Assembly (NCBI GenBank): GCA_022410635.1
Contig: JAJVDF010000228.1
Span: 877,289 to 941,288 of the forward strand
Source of the DNA: Tretioscincus oriximinensis
Lineage: Eukaryota; Chordata; Lepidosauria; Squamata; Gymnophthalmidae
Direction: 5' to 3'
DNA: 64,000 nt
How positions within the stretch are numbered: the first letter of the stretch is position 1; every line of letters begins with the position of its first letter. A program made the position numbers and the translations under genes. Below the pieces are notes generated by a model. That model was not told the DNA's origin. It ran no database searches and saw only the letters and a program-made list of their open reading frames with translations. Shown piece by piece: positions 24,060 through 36,984 of this stretch.

Positions 24060-24247
24060 CAGGGGTGGGCAATTAATTTTTCCCAAGGGGCCGCATGAGA
24101 AATTGGGGTGGTTTTAGAGGGCCGGACTAATATAGTTAACTCAGTTCTACCCAATACTGTATATAACTCTGAGCTAAGAGGGGCAGGCCAGTCAGAGACA
24201 GTAGGAGGGCCGCATGTGGCCCTCGGGCCGCCCCTTGCCCAGGTCTG
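24060..24247. mobile_element. Non-autonomous hAT element with 8-bp duplication
   Basis: The element begins caggggtgggcaa and ends ttgcccaggtctg, imperfect inverted ends typical of hAT elements. It is flanked by a perfect 8-bp duplication ctctatag at 24052-24059 and 24248-24255. The interior (ggggccgcatgagaaattgg, ggccgcatgtggccctcggg) is typical of hAT MITEs. There is no transposase. Confidence 0.88.
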
Positions 24248-24380
24248 CTCTATAGTAAGAATGTGCACAAACATAAAGTGCTGGTTTGAGTCCTAATGAA
24301 CCTGAAATGGCAGTAGGATGGACCATTCACTCCAACTCTCTAAAACTAGACCTGGGGTGTTCAACAAGTGGCCTGTGTAA

Positions 24381-24425
24381 CCCCCCCCCCCNAAAAAAAA
24401 AAAAANAACAACACTAAAAACAACA
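24381..24425. repeat. Poly-C then poly-A run
   Basis: Eleven C residues, an N, and a run of A with an N form a homopolymer pair. The N positions probably mark uncertain base calls in the runs. Confidence 0.85.
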
Positions 24426-24429
24426 ACAT

Positions 24430-26620
24430 TGCACAGACTTCGTCTTTCCCTGATTGCATCCCAGCCTACCCTTGAATTATGTTTCAATCGTCTTCCAGCT
24501 AAATTGGCCTCCCAGAGATCAGGTAGGTATCGTGGGGTCCAGTGATTAATAGTGAGATGCAACCACCCTGAAGTTAGAAATGTCCAATAAGAAAGAAAGG
24601 AAAATTTGAGGGGAAGGCCAGAGTATGTTAATCAAATTCTCTTCCTGTCAGAGTAGGGTGTAATGTAAGAAAAGAATGTTGTGCAAGCATTTTTTTCTTG
24701 TAAAATTTCTAAAAGTGTTTGGATGCTATGTTTGAATTAAGTATGATATGGCCCGTACCAAATCCTTATTAATACTTGCTCATAACTAACTGCTATCTCC
24801 TGGTGTAGCTGTCTCTGTATAATGGAGCAATAGTGACATCCACTGGTTGACCACTTGAAACAAGGCATAATTTATTGAAATGGAAATTTCAAAGAGCTGA
24901 AATGTCCTTTCCAACAAGGATCTGACCACTAAAGGGGGGGGGGGGAGAGAGAATGGTTTCTTTCTTTAAAAAATAAAATAAAAACTGCGTATATTCTTAT
25001 CTTATTCTAGATAAAAGTGCATATGGCATTTTCATGGCCTTGGATCAGGACTGCTGGAATGGACTAGTTAAATTGTTCCGAGGACTGCCATAGTAATAGA
25101 GTAATAATATAGTAATAGAGGCTTTGTTTCTTAGCTCTCTCTGGATTTTGTCCTGTCAGGGAAGGAAAATCAGTAAGGAGAGAAGATGTTGTTTTAAATG
25201 TGCTTTTTATAATTTGTGCTTTTTATCTTTTTCTGTAAAGGGTGTGATACGAATAAATGAATGATGGAATGAGTATAAGTAAATAAACAAATAGTTTTTC
25301 ATTTTAAATTTCTTTTCTTTTTGATGTGTATTTTTTCTCTTTGCCACAATTTAAACTTTTTGGGTCTTTCTGTCCTGTCAGCAATTCATTCTTTGAGAAA
25401 CAGAAACAATAGTATACTTAAAATGACATGTACACTTATTTCTCTGTAACCCCTGACATTTTAGCAGTCATTTTTCTTTTCAGGTTCAGATATACAAAGT
25501 TCTCTTATTGAAGGTCAAATTGTCAACCACTGACCATTTCTAAAGCATTTATTCATGAGCTGTTTGTTTATTCTAGAGGTATATTGGCCTCTCTTTGTTA
25601 TAAATTACTCTCCATTCACAAATTTAGTTTTGTTTGAATCACAAGTTGACTATTTCAACAGAATAATGGGACTTTTCTCATAGTACTGAAACACTTTTGA
25701 TTCAGGCCTCACAAGAGAATACCATAGGGTGCCATGTTGTACTGTAAGTTTCTTAACATAAACTGGACTCAGTATGTAATGTATGATGTACACAGCTTAC
25801 TGAAGCATCCTGATAGCAATTCTGAACAGTAAGCCACTCCTTTCTGTACTGGTCCTTTATTTCAAAGTACTTCTTATAATAAGGCCTGCCATAATATTTT
25901 TTAGCACATGGATGACATACTCCTGTTTCAAGATATACCATGGAATAAGGTTCAGATAAGATAAGGCTTAAGTAAGCAAGTGCTGATTATTTGCATACTA
26001 GACTTTACAGAAAATTCACCAACCAAATTCTCATTTTAGACATATTATTGTTTCCTCACTCAATTTTTCTAAATAACATGCAACAGTAATTTAATTAATG
26101 ATCTAAGTTCTTAGATTGGTGGTTTTAATTAATAATTTTCTGTGATTTTTAAAAAATATTGATAGCTGCTATTATTTTTGACAACATCATTGCTGTTTCT
26201 GTTATTAGCTGTGGGTCTCAATAGATACTGGTAGCAAGTCATCTGAATTTAAAACTACTAGAAAGGAAAGTGCCAAAGGAAGTGTTTCCACATGGGCCAG
26301 GAAACTGGCAGAAGGCAATGGACGGCGCATATCATGGTGATTGTGACCTGCATCAGATCTTATTCTGTTTCAGACAGGTATCTAAAGGATCTGCTATCCA
26401 CACATCATTTTGGAATACCACAGGAAACAAAATTAGACCTGGTACATTTCAAGCCTAAGCCTATAAGCCATACGGCAGTTTTTATTCTGCGATATACCAA
26501 ATCACCAGGTTTTCATTTTACCTCAACTATAATTTTACAATGTATTCTGAATTTTGCTATACTACTGACATGTGAGATTTTATATGTACGTGACACACTC
26601 TTCCATCAGCATTTTGTTTA
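24430..26620. other. Intron sequence, nothing recognised
   Basis: Short homopolymers are present (for example a G run near 24940). No exon or classifiable repeat was recognised. Confidence 0.45.
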
Positions 26621-26624
26621 TTTA

Positions 26625-26985
26625 AATTTCACTTCTGTACCGCCCTATACCCAAGAGCCTCAGGGCAGTTTGCAATAAAAACCAAATACACATTAAAATA
26701 ATATCTGGAAGTAGGAGAAGGAGAGCAGTTTCTTCAGTCAAAGGCCAGATTAAAGAGGTTTGTGTTCAAGCATTTTCTGAATGCACACAGAGATGATTGA
26801 CGCACCTCAAGGGGAAGACTGTTCCACGGTCTAGGGGCTGCCGCAGAGAATGCTTTATTATGGATTCCCACCCTCCTTACCACTGAGAGAAGAGGGCCTT
26901 CTCTGCACATCTTAAGGCAGATATGAGAGAAGGTGTTTTATTAAAAGGAAGCACAATAGTCCATCCTACCAAATGGTACTGGACA
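26625..26985 (-). mobile_element. L2-like LINE 3' end with C-terminal coding piece
   Basis: On the - strand the segment encodes FSAAAPRPWNSLPLEVRQSS followed by a decayed FRKCL and LFNLAF motif, the conserved C-terminal end of L2/CR1-group LINEs. It then runs into the 3' module with ccgccctatacccaagagcc on the + strand. This copy defines the class of the matching 3' ends at 16460, 41170 and 42848. Confidence 0.75.
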
Positions 26986-26989
26986 GGCC

Positions 26990-27170
26990 TATATTTTGCC
27001 CATGGGCTATAATTTACTTACTTGCTCATTTACTTTATTTATTTATTTATTATTTATTTATTTATTTTAATTCACCTCTTCCCTCAGCTACTTTGTGTTT
27101 TATAATAATATAAAAGCAGTAACCCTTACTACTACTGGTAGCTATATTTTGGCTAAACACAGCCATGGTA
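26990..27170. repeat. Unclassified repeat shared with 39270-39455
   Basis: The segment shares attttgcccatgggctataa, cagctactttgtgttttataa and a tactactactggtagc-type block, in the same order, with the region at 39270-39455. An (ATTT)n expansion at about 27036-27066 is present in this copy only. Confidence 0.65.
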
Positions 27171-27174
27171 TTGG

Positions 27175-28110
27175 ATAATATACTGTCAGCTTTGGTTCCC
27201 TACACATTTCTACCTACCTTCTTGATCATTTGTGAGGGAATGACTGTGTTGTATTGAAGGCACAGATAGGTTTATCTATTTTTAATTATTACAGTTGTAA
27301 TTGCTAGAAGTAAAAACCAAACTGTTTCACATATAACCCATCATGTATACAAAATATACCTGGAGGTCAGCTGTCAATCATTCAAGTGATTAATGTAGCT
27401 TAGCAAGGGCTGAAATGTAATTCACACAAAGATACTCTCACAATTTCACAACACCACAGTTTTTTGCAACAACTGTACATAATATTTCAACAGCTGTTTT
27501 TCCGGAAACCNGATAACTGGCAACATTGATTCTAAAACACAAAATGCTGTCGGCTTACATAAAGTTGGTGTGGCAAATGCAATGAAAATTTGAATTGCAA
27601 GCTGATTAATGAACTTGTCTGGATGGAAAACTTGGTAAGAAAATTCTAAACAAGGAGTTTAATATGTTTTCACTTAATATTTGTGGAAACAGTAAACTGT
27701 ATAGCATAAGGTTCTAGGATCATACCAAGCTGTCAAAGCAGCAAGAAAAAAACCCGCACATAACCAGTCTGTTACGAATGCTTCTGTGAACAGATACTTT
27801 ATGCCTTTAGTTGTCTCTTGAAGGAAGACACATTAGCAGACAGCCATCTTTTCAGTGACTGGAAGTTCCATAGTGTGACAGTATTTATGTATTATTGCTG
27901 TTTCCAGTGGTGACAGCTCCAATTACACTGTCAGCTTACTGCTTTCTTTATATCTTCCACAGTGTCCCCAACCCAGTATTGTTCTGTAACAAAATGTATG
28001 TTTGGAAGGGAAAATAGATCTATGTGCAGAAGAAGAAACAACAGCAACTTCAGCAAAGAGAAAAACAAAACAGTTTTGGCACTTTTTTTGAATTTCTGTT
28101 TAATATTTTA
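27175..28110. other. Intron sequence, nothing recognised
   Basis: AT-rich sequence without a recognised exon or repeat. Confidence 0.45.
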
Positions 28111-28118
28111 CATTTATT

Positions 28119-28378
28119 TTATTTAGTTATTTATTTGTATTTATATCCCGCCCTATACCCGAAGGACTCAGGGCGGCCTACCATAGGGTGNCACACATAG
28201 CTTTTGTTGCTTTCTCCACAACAGACACCCTGTGGAGTAGGTGGGGCTGAGAGAGTTCAAAGAACTGTGACTGGCTCAAGGTCACCCAGCTGGCTTCATG
28301 GAGGAGTGGGGAATCGAACCGGGAGAATACCAGATAAAGGTCCCACACTCTAACCACTACACCAAACTGGCTACATCT
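28119..28378 (-). mobile_element. SINE family B with L2-type tail
   Basis: On the - strand the head reads ttggtgtagtggttagagtg (A-box-like) and then cggttcgattcccc (B-box-like), so the element is tRNA-derived. The body contains ctgggtgaccttgagccagt. The 3' end contains ccgccctgagtccttcgggt, the same module as the L2-like LINE 3' ends. The other family B copies here carry a different tail. Confidence 0.8.
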
Positions 28379-28571
28379 ATTTGTTAAACTAGTAGTTTGG
28401 TCCTAGGTGATCCTCTGTTTCTGTTTATTATTATTCGGTATCCAAATGTTGGACTGCAGTAACAAAGAACTCAATATATTTTTTGATACCTGAATGAATA
28501 TATTCCACATGGCCTCTGTAGTGTCTTCTTACAAATAGATGAGAAGTAGCAACTGTTCCAAACTGTTCTTA

Positions 28572-28690
28572 ACATAAAAGCTTTTTCTGCACTGCGTTTT
28601 AATCTGGAATATATCTTGGAATAGAGTTTGCCATTTGCATGCTAGTGTAGACAATCCCAGAATAAGGAAGAGTGTAGGAAGTGGCAAATG
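28572..28690. repeat. Family D-like MITE remnant
   Basis: The stretch gctttttctgcactgcg and the later tgcatgctagtgtagacaat resemble the family D MITEs at 16214 and 55647. The borders are not defined. Confidence 0.35.
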
Positions 28691-29289
28691 AAAGAAAAGA
28701 ATGAGTGGTTTATGGTCTAGATATTTAGAAATACTGCTAAAACTAGTGACTAGTGTTTCTATTACATTAAAATGTAAAACCAGTATTTATTGGGGGGGTT
28801 TTGGAGCGGGGTGGGGGGGTGATCTCGTTTTTGTCATTGGTGAAACATGACAGATACTGTATCTCCTCACGTTTAACCTTGAGGTTTGATCTTCAGTGCC
28901 AGTTCTGATTTAGAATCGCTATCTCCTATGCCAGATAATTAGAGCAACTTAAGGGGAATTGGAACTCAAGCTGTTTACTCACTTATCTGTCAGAAAGTTT
29001 TCCTTTGAGGCGATGATTTCAATTATCTTTATTCAAATCAGAATGACAGAGCAGGCCGGCCTTGAGCCTTTCACATGAGTGTCAGATAAATTCAAATGTC
29101 AAACATGTTGTTGCTGTTGATTAATTGCAGACCAAGTGCTGTTGGTCAATTTCTTGCTTTTCTGAGGCAAGATTTTAAGTATTGCTGAGGAGGGAAGAAG
29201 TTACAATATTTCCCAAACTACTAAAATACAAGTTGAAAAGTCTTTGATTAAGTAAATCAAAGTGTCAAAAATGGAATAAAAGCATCATT

Positions 29290-29727
29290 TTTTGTAAAGG
29301 TCAGGAATATATATATTCATAAACGATCTGAATCCCAAGGTAAATAATGAAGTAGCCAAGTTCGCTGATGACACTAAACTGTTGCAGGAAAGTGAAAACT
29401 GAAAGTGATTCCAAGGTGCTCCAAAGTGATCTATTGAAACTGGATGAGTGGGCAACAAAGTGGCAAATGCACTTCAACTTAAGCAAGTACAAAGTCATGT
29501 ACATCGGGGCAAAGAATCCCAATTACTCCTAGCAACTGATGGGAACTAAGTTTTTTGTGACCGAGCAAGAAAAGTATCTTGAAGTGTTAGTGGACGGTTT
29601 AATGACGGTGTCAACCCAGTGTGCAACAGCAGCAAAAAAAGCAAATTCAGTATTAGGAATAATTAGGAAAGGAATCGAAAACAAGTCAGCAAATGTTGTT
29701 TTGCCTCTTTATAACTCTGTGGTGAGG

Positions 29728-29760
<33 letters not shown>

Positions 29761-29990
29761 NCACATCTCAAAAATATTGTGGAACTAGAGAAGGTGCAGA
29801 AAAGGGCAATAAAAATGATCNTGGAAACTGTATTAAGGCAGCTGTAATTAGCCGNAATTGGATATTGCTCCTGCCAATTCCATCTATAAAAAAGGTCTTC
29901 CACAGGAATGAATTCATCCTGCCAAGAAAGTGGTGTCACAAATCTTTGAGCCATAGTAAGCTGCCTTAATAAAAAAATATGTCTGCCATT
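29290..29990 (+). mobile_element. CR1-type LINE, reverse transcriptase C-terminal part
   Basis: The translation shows INDLNPKVNNEVAKFADDTK with the catalytic FADD box. After frameshifts it shows AAKKANSVLGIIRK, LPLYNSVVRPHLEYCVQFW and ELEKVQKRA, all conserved in CR1-group reverse transcriptases. The copy is broken by several stops and ambiguous bases. Confidence 0.88.
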
Positions 29991-30027
29991 CATGGCCTAC
30001 TTTGCACTTTNTTGTTTGTCTGTTGGA

Positions 30028-30085
30028 GCATAATTCTCCTGAATAATTTTCATTCAATTCTTCAGGATTGAAGGTGGATGAAAAG
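30028..30085. repeat. Family E repeat fragment
   Basis: The segment ttcattcaattcttcaggat followed by gaaggtggatgaaaag matches one arm of the foldback repeats at 4133 and 43958. Confidence 0.4.
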
Positions 30086-30089
30086 TATG

Positions 30090-31190
30090 TGTTGGGAAAG
30101 CACCATCGAATGCAAATACATGATTCACAGAGTTATAACTAGCTCCACTGAAAGTCCTGAGAAGAAATGTCTTAAATAATGGTGTTGAATATCACATAAG
30201 GTTAAGATTAAAAGATGACTCCAACATGTAGCTTGTGCTGAAAAGACAGCAAATTGTTTGCCTGCAGAATACTGTGATTTTTCTGTAAAGTTTTCATCTC
30301 TTACTGAAGTTTAGGGCTCTTTCAGCATTTGGTCTTATTCTTAATTATCACAGAATAGTGGGTAGATCTTCTCCTCCAATCATACTTCATTGCACTCAGT
30401 AAAATGTAAGCAAGACCATCACCAGTATATTGAACCATATAGGTGTGTAGTTGACACACCTCTGTGGCTATATGTCATCGATTACTCATTGTGGTGGCAT
30501 TCTGGGAAGCATCACCAGGACTGGGTCCAGCTCAGCCATGTAGGTCAGAAACTGCAAAGACTAAGGATGAAAGGACTGCAAAGGCTTTTTAGAGGGTTAT
30601 AAGCGCTTTTTGAAGTCAGCAAAATGGGCCATCTGGATGCCGATAATCTTATTCTGATACAGCAGCAACCCAAGCAGCCTAGGGTAGTTTCTGATTGTGT
30701 TACGGGACATATTGTTACATTCTTATATAAGGCTTAAGCCTTAAAATATGAAAAATACTGCAATATGCCATGGAGACTAAACAAATAAATAAACGCAGAC
30801 GGGATGTATAGAAGAAGGTTATATACAACTAGCGGAATTAAGCCCTGTTTCATTGTCACAAATAAGACTGGGCATTCTAGCCACCCTTCCCCTGTCACCC
30901 TCCCTTTCCCTTCTTTTCTGTTTGCGGTGAAACAGGTGTTAACGTCCTCTCAATCTGTGATAAGGAGGCAGATCTCCATTCCCAAACTATTAATTTTGAT
31001 AACTCAGCCATTTAGGGATTTAAAGGTCACCACAAGTATTTTGAAAAACTTGGAAATATCAGAAAACTGGTGCAGAAAGAACAGCATTGTTTGTTTCCTA
31101 TACTATGTTTAATTACTATTAAAGCTAACCTTCTAAAGAGTACTTCAGCAGTCAAAATGACAAGTTATTAGAGTATAGCTCATTGATACT
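30090..31190. other. Intron sequence, nothing recognised
   Basis: No exon or classifiable repeat was recognised on either strand. Confidence 0.45.
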
Positions 31191-31194
31191 AATA

Positions 31195-31295
31195 GTTCTG
31201 GCAAGGATCTTGTTCAACCTCAGAGACTAACAAGGAAAAAAGATTGATAACATGAGCTTTTGTGAACTAAGCCTATTACATCAGATGCCAACAAT
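31195..31295. repeat. Family C repeat fragment
   Basis: It carries cagagactaacaagg, gagcttttgtgaactaagcc and acatcagatgcc, matching one arm of family C. It is a diverged single arm without the inverted partner. Confidence 0.55.
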
Positions 31296-32139
31296 ATAGA
31301 GATATGGCTAGGCCTAGACAAGGAGGGGGCAGAACCTAGGGGTTTCCTAGATTTGGGGTTGCCACATGTGAGAGTATTACTATTGGTCTAACCATGGCTT
31401 GTCTATGAAANCACTATGTGTCCTCCTTGTTATTAGACTTTCTAAACCAGGTTTTGAAATCTGAGTAAATGTTAATAGAACTATCAAGTTTCTTTTTGCA
31501 TTTGCTTCTTGAAAAACTACAAGTGAGATAAAACTTACATGTTTTCATGTAGTCTAGGAAACTAAATTCCCAGCTGTACAGATAAAAACAGATGGAAATA
31601 AAAATATGCTATTGATGGTGATACTTTACCTCTTATACTAATGCAGTTTAATTGGATAAAGAATTCATAGCATAAAACTAATAAAATGTTTTGTCTCGGG
31701 AGCTTTTTAATGATAGGTGAGCACTAGTATGCACAAAGAAAGTTCAAAGACATGAACAGATTCTTTCAGCTGTTCCAAGACCTTGTTTCAAAATTAGTAT
31801 TNTACACCAGTTGGATGTTTGAAGCTCATTATTCAAGTGCATTTAATTGCAAATGTCACATACCCTCAAAGCCCATCGGTAGCAACAGGCTTTCCCCCCT
31901 CCTTGTCATTTTTTGCTCAGATGCCCTGAGGAACAGTTTCTTTTGAGAATGACCTACATTATGGCAGGTTGGCTGCAACAGCTGCAAGCAGTATTTTTTA
32001 AGGTACTGTTAACTGTCAGCTTAATATTGAAACACCAATTTTTGGATGTTAACTCTCCAGGGTTAATTCTGGAACACTCTGAATCTTTAGGAGGAAGAAG
32101 ATCAAATACTGTACTTCTTTTCAGAAAGAGTTTGTTTTA

Positions 32140-32235
32140 ATCTGTCTGTCTGTCATCTATCTATCATCTATCCATCATCTATCCATCATCTATCCATCTA
32201 TCTATATCTATATCTATATTTATCTATCTATCCAT
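32140..32235. repeat. ATCT/ATCC tetranucleotide microsatellite
   Basis: A compound array of CTGT, ATCT and ATCC repeats spans about 95 bases. It is likely length-polymorphic. Confidence 0.92.
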
Positions 32236-32905
32236 ACGCTGTAACATTTCCCAAGTGTAAAATGCAAAAAACATCTTCCATCAGTAGGTGGAAGCAAGCT
32301 ATACTTTACCACTGCTTCCAAGTCTAAATTTATTTCTCTTTTCAATACTGACAACTGATTTAATTAAATATTACTTGTCTGTTAATTGAATTTACATGTT
32401 ACAGGTTTCATAAAGGTTCTACATGATATACAGAAAAAACTACTGCCATACATTATATTTTTGACAGTATAGTACACTATAAATGCAGTAATGTATTGTG
32501 ACTACATATGTAGAAGTATCACACGGAAAGCAGCAGGCATACGTAGGAAGCTCACTTTATTCAAAAATGATTGAGGAAAATTGCTCTGGTGGCTCTTAAG
32601 GGCTATCCTGCCTACTTGCAGACTCTTCAACAGACAAAAGTTGTACAGACAGTTTTTACTCTGCAGCAAATTGCCTTAATAACTCACATTTGCCTGCTGT
32701 GGTGTGACTCAGTATTCCCCTGTATCTAGTACATAACACTTATCTTTAACATTATCATAAATCTTTGTGACAATTATATTTCAGGATAAGAGTCAGAAAC
32801 ATGATCAACAAAACATTATTAAACACACAACTGGCCTCACTCTTTAAATGCTTCTGTGTAGAACTCCCACTAGTTTATTCTCTATGTGATCACTTAGAAT
32901 AAATA

Positions 32906-32983
32906 TACTGCTCAATACAATAAAGGGGACACTTTAACATAGCATTGTATGTCAAAGTGTTCCCTTAATTGTTTTGAGCAGTA
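32906..32983. mobile_element. 78-bp palindromic MITE, copy 3
   Basis: This has the same length and palindromic layout as the copies at 2795 and 12952, with TA flanks at 32904-32905 and 32984-32985. The left arm is more diverged than the right. Confidence 0.8.
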
Positions 32984-33093
32984 TAGTGTTCTGCAAACTA
33001 AATACTGTTTCTGAATCAGTGGCTTATTAAACCACAAGTCAGTTGATTATAAAATATACTAAAATTCTACAGAGTTGTGAATTGTTAAAAGGG

Positions 33094-33338
33094 GAAGAAG
33101 AAGAAGAGTTGGATTCTAAATCCCNTTTTTTTCAACTCAAAGAGAATCAAAGCGGCTTATATAATCTTATGTTCTTCTCTTTACAACAGACACTTTGTGA
33201 AGTAAATGTAGCTGAGAGAGCTCTAAAGAACTATGACTAGCCCAAGGTCATCCAGCTGGCTTTTGTGGAGTAAGGAATCAAACTGGAAGACTTCCAGAGA
33301 AGAGTCTGAAACTCTAACCACAGCACCAAAGAGGCTCT
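33094..33338 (-). mobile_element. SINE family B with TTC-type tail
   Basis: The body contains agctgagagagctctaaaga and agcccaaggtcatccagctg on the + strand, and the tRNA-like head lies at about 33270-33338 on the - strand. The 3' tail (tcaaagcggctta then gaagaagaagaag on the + strand) is the tail type of family A rather than the L2 type of the copy at 28119. Confidence 0.78.
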
Positions 33339-33539
33339 GAAAAAAATTCATACTCGAAAAGTCTTTATGCTCAGGAATAGAGAGGAAGGTCTGCAGCCTC
33401 ATTTAGGCTTATTAGTAAAGACTGCTGCTAAGCTTTCTTTATTTGAACCAATCCCTAATCAGATATTTTGCAATAAGGGGAGTTGTGGAAAGGAGGTAAA
33501 ATTCAAGGTGTAGTTGTTTTGGTATGGATAAATAAGCAA

Positions 33540-33632
33540 AAAGGATTTTTAGTGGCTCCTTAGAGACTAACAAAGAGAACTAAGTTGGTATCTTGAGCTT
33601 TCATGGATTATGCCTACTAAATCTAATCAATC
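33540..33632. repeat. Family C repeat fragment
   Basis: It carries ccttagagactaacaaag and gagctttcatggattatgcc, matching one arm of family C. Confidence 0.55.
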
Positions 33633-33639
33633 TAAGGAG

Positions 33640-33868
33640 TTGGTTTGGTTTAATTTTTATACCTCACTTTTTTCAACACAAAGGGAACCAAAGTGGCTTA
33701 CATAACCATCTGTTCTTCTCTTTACAACTTACTCCTTGAAAAGTAGGTGTGGATGAGATGGCTGCAAAGAACTGTTGACTAGCCCAAGGTCAGCCAGATG
33801 GTTTTGTGGAGGGAGCCTACCAGATAAGAGTCCAACACATTAACCATAACACTAGACAGTCTCTCAGG
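33640..33868 (-). mobile_element. SINE family B, decayed copy
   Basis: The + strand carries aaccaaagtggcttacataa and agcccaaggtcagccagatg, and then the complement of the tRNA-like head with cattaaccataacactagac. Its tail is the family A type. It lies about 300 bases from the previous SINE and in the same orientation. Confidence 0.72.
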
Positions 33869-33869
33869 A

Positions 33870-36780
33870 CTCAAAAGAAACAGGGTCTGGTAGGGAAGAG
33901 AGACACCAATAGTGCATATAAAATGGCCAAAGACTTTCTAGACAAGGAACCATGGTGGCATAATGCTCATTTGTCACTTATGTTGCTGTCCATAGCATCA
34001 AGGTGGTGCATGGTTCTTCCTGGTCCATATGGATGACAGCACAGAAAATCTCATGTTTTAAGCAGCAACAGTTGTTGAAAGAAATNGGTTTCTATTGGCT
34101 AAGCAAGGCAGAACTCTGGCTTGCCTGCTCATAGGGGGGGCTGGAAGGTTATTTGAAGACAGTGGATCACATTGCACGAATGAAAATGACATGTGATTTC
34201 AGCAAAATAGTTACTTTAAAATCTGTGTGGTAAAAGTTGGGAAAGATTAATGTTGGTAGCTTGGTGGCATTCAGAATGGAATGGGTTTTTGCAATATTTA
34301 TTTTGTATANATTCAAACTTGTGCTTTTGTTAATTTCAGTTTTCTTAAAAAANATTAAAAAAAAGTAAGCAGGATCATAAAAAGGGCAATCAAAAATTGC
34401 TCCTGAAATGTATCTGGCCTTATTCAACATTCCACTGTATCAATTTCTGTTTGCTTCTTAGACCAAAGGTACCATACAGCTGCAACAAGTGAAGGCAGCT
34501 TGAAAAACCTAAATGTGGAAAAGGTCAGATGAGCAAGGAAATGACTACCTTGTCATCTACCATCCCCAGTGCTGTGCATAGTAATATGCAGAAAAAGGGC
34601 ATAGATGCTAAGCCATTGGCTTATAATTTTTTTTGAAAACAACCTAGAATGAAAGGATTATAAGGCAAAGAAAAAGATGCAAGGCTGTTTGCTTCTATTA
34701 GTTTGTGTCTTTTTAACAAGAGTTGAATAAACTGAGCAACTGAGAGCATTTTCCGTAATGCAGAAATCTCGTAATAGGTACACTTTGGCTATTGGTTTAG
34801 CAAGAAACAAGCAAGACAATTGGAAACTGGGTACATGTTGTTTTATTCTGCCCAAGAAGAGGAGTCTCTTGGTACCAGCACCACATGTGGGCTGGGATGC
34901 CTTTGCCTTAATTGGCACCNTGCAATTAAATTTGTGTTAAAAGAAAATCTTGAGGGGAGGGTTCCCTCCTCTTTCTAGATGGAAACTTACATATGGAGTA
35001 CTCCCCTGGCACCAATTATAAAAAAGAAGGTCTAGAATTAGCATTTGACGATGCGACTCAGAATGTATTAAAATTATAAACTCATCACATAAATAACCTT
35101 TTATCATCTGATTAGATGGAGCAATTTATCTATCTAATGATACCTGCTAATCAATCAAAAATGGAGTGAGGGTAAGGGCTGGGGGGGGGGGATCCTTGAA
35201 AAAAATCTTTATGCAAGCAATTTGGATCTCTGGAACAGCAAGTCTGTTTCGCAAACAGCTATCTGTATACTTTCTTTACGTGGATCTTACACATTCATAC
35301 TCTTCAATTTTATTTTCTAAGAATAGATATACTGTAGATAATCAAGCTTAAAAGACATTTATTTCAAATAAAGGAATTCTACATATTGAAAACATACATT
35401 CACACCTATACGTTATTAATTTAAAAGTGTGTCCATTGGTTTTAGAAGAACGTGTGAAGAACATATCTCAAGCCAAGAGTAGAAAGGTTTCCTTCTCCCC
35501 AATGATAATGGTGCGTTTTAAGTAAGCAGATTGTGAATGTTTCTAAAAAGCTGTGAGTCTGCAAAGTGCTAGGCAAGAGGCAGACTATGCGTGGGTAGAT
35601 AATATTTCCTTAAAATGTATGCTATGTTATTGTTGACAGGATGAGATGAAGAAATCTGCTCCAGAATTTGTGATCTTCAGTTTATTATTAGGTTCATGTG
35701 CGATGGAAAAAATATTAGCACTTAGGCCTCATTCTGATAGACAGGGAATAAACCAGTACGCAAAAGAAAAGTGACGGTGTTCAATATTCTGACCATCCTG
35801 AAACAAAGGCCCGATCCCCACGCCCTACAGAAAGCTTTGGAGGTGAGTTTAGCTTCTGTCTGACCCACGGATCCAGGCGTGTCCAGCCTTCCATGCCCTC
35901 TAGAAGTCTTTAGAGCACCATAAACAGCCTCCTCATATCGTGCGATTTCCACAAGCCTCCAAGACATTACTCAGCATAAAGCTCCATGTGGACAAAGCAT
36001 CCATTTTACAGTCCCAAAGAAGAATCTCTCCGGAGCTACTTTTATGCAAATGTAAAGATTTCATTGGCTCTTGGAGCACAGAGAATGCCTGGAAACTGTA
36101 GACAGGGTGGCTGGGAACTCTGGGGATTGTAGTTAGGAAAGCGCTGGCAGAAGAAAGGCATTAGCTGAATGGCAATTAAAATAGCGACAACCTGCGAACA
36201 GATTCTGTTTGATTTATTTTTATACCCACAATTCCTTTCACTAGCTTCATAGTCTGTTACTCAAACACATTTTCCTTTCTGCCCTCCCACATTCTCCACC
36301 CTCTGATTTATGATTGGCTGCGGCAGTCCCATCCCAAGTTCAAAATCCCACTTTCCCAGAACAATGAAAAGGACCAAAGGAAAAATAACAGGGGGAGATC
36401 CGCACCTCAATGGGAGTGACAGGCACACCCTATAAAGATGTATTTATATATATATTTAATTAATGTTGATATTTATGCACAATTTGATTGCAATCCATGT
36501 TACATAATGTAAAGAAAAATATTTACGGATAATAAACTTGCATCCTAATTCCAACATGCTCTGCTATCACAAACACCTTCCCACATATAATAACTTCATA
36601 TTGACCCTAATAAACAATTTAATTGATACACTAAGAAATGCATTTATATATGATAATAAAATTGTCCATTTTACTTCTTCTCTAGTAGTTGTCTGTACTT
36701 TGATATAAATTAATCCTTTTGTTTTAGGAGGTTTAAATAAGTATTTTCCACAAACATATTTATATCCTCCAGCAAAATGG
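33870..36780. other. Intron sequence, mostly unrecognised
   Basis: No exon was recognised. The segment at about 35980-36180 (cctggaaactgtagacaggg, ggattgtagttagg) resembles old DNA-transposon fossils, but no borders could be set. Short homopolymers (a G run near 35180) and AT-rich runs (about 36438-36470) are present. Confidence 0.4.
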
Positions 36781-36784
36781 CCAG

Positions 36785-36836
36785 TAGCANGTTTGATGGA
36801 CTTTCTACTGGACTAACAAGGCTATTTCTCTGATAT
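36785..36836 (-). repeat. Family C repeat fragment
   Basis: The + strand reads gatggactttctactggact and aaggctatttctctga, the reverse complement of the outer left arm of family C. Confidence 0.6.
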
Positions 36837-36984
36837 TTATATCCTATAACTTTTTCCATTTTTTTGTCATCTTTCCAGTTTCCATCTTCTCCCTCCTCTC
36901 CCCACAGCTATATAAAGCTGTTTGCCACCCCACCCACCCCTTAGGCTTCCTCTTCCCCCTCCCTTTTTTATACAACTGGGAACT

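Noticed and set aside
29539..29847. Host gene candidate from a 102-residue frame
   Set aside because: The residues match the CR1-group reverse transcriptase end, so it is a LINE remnant.
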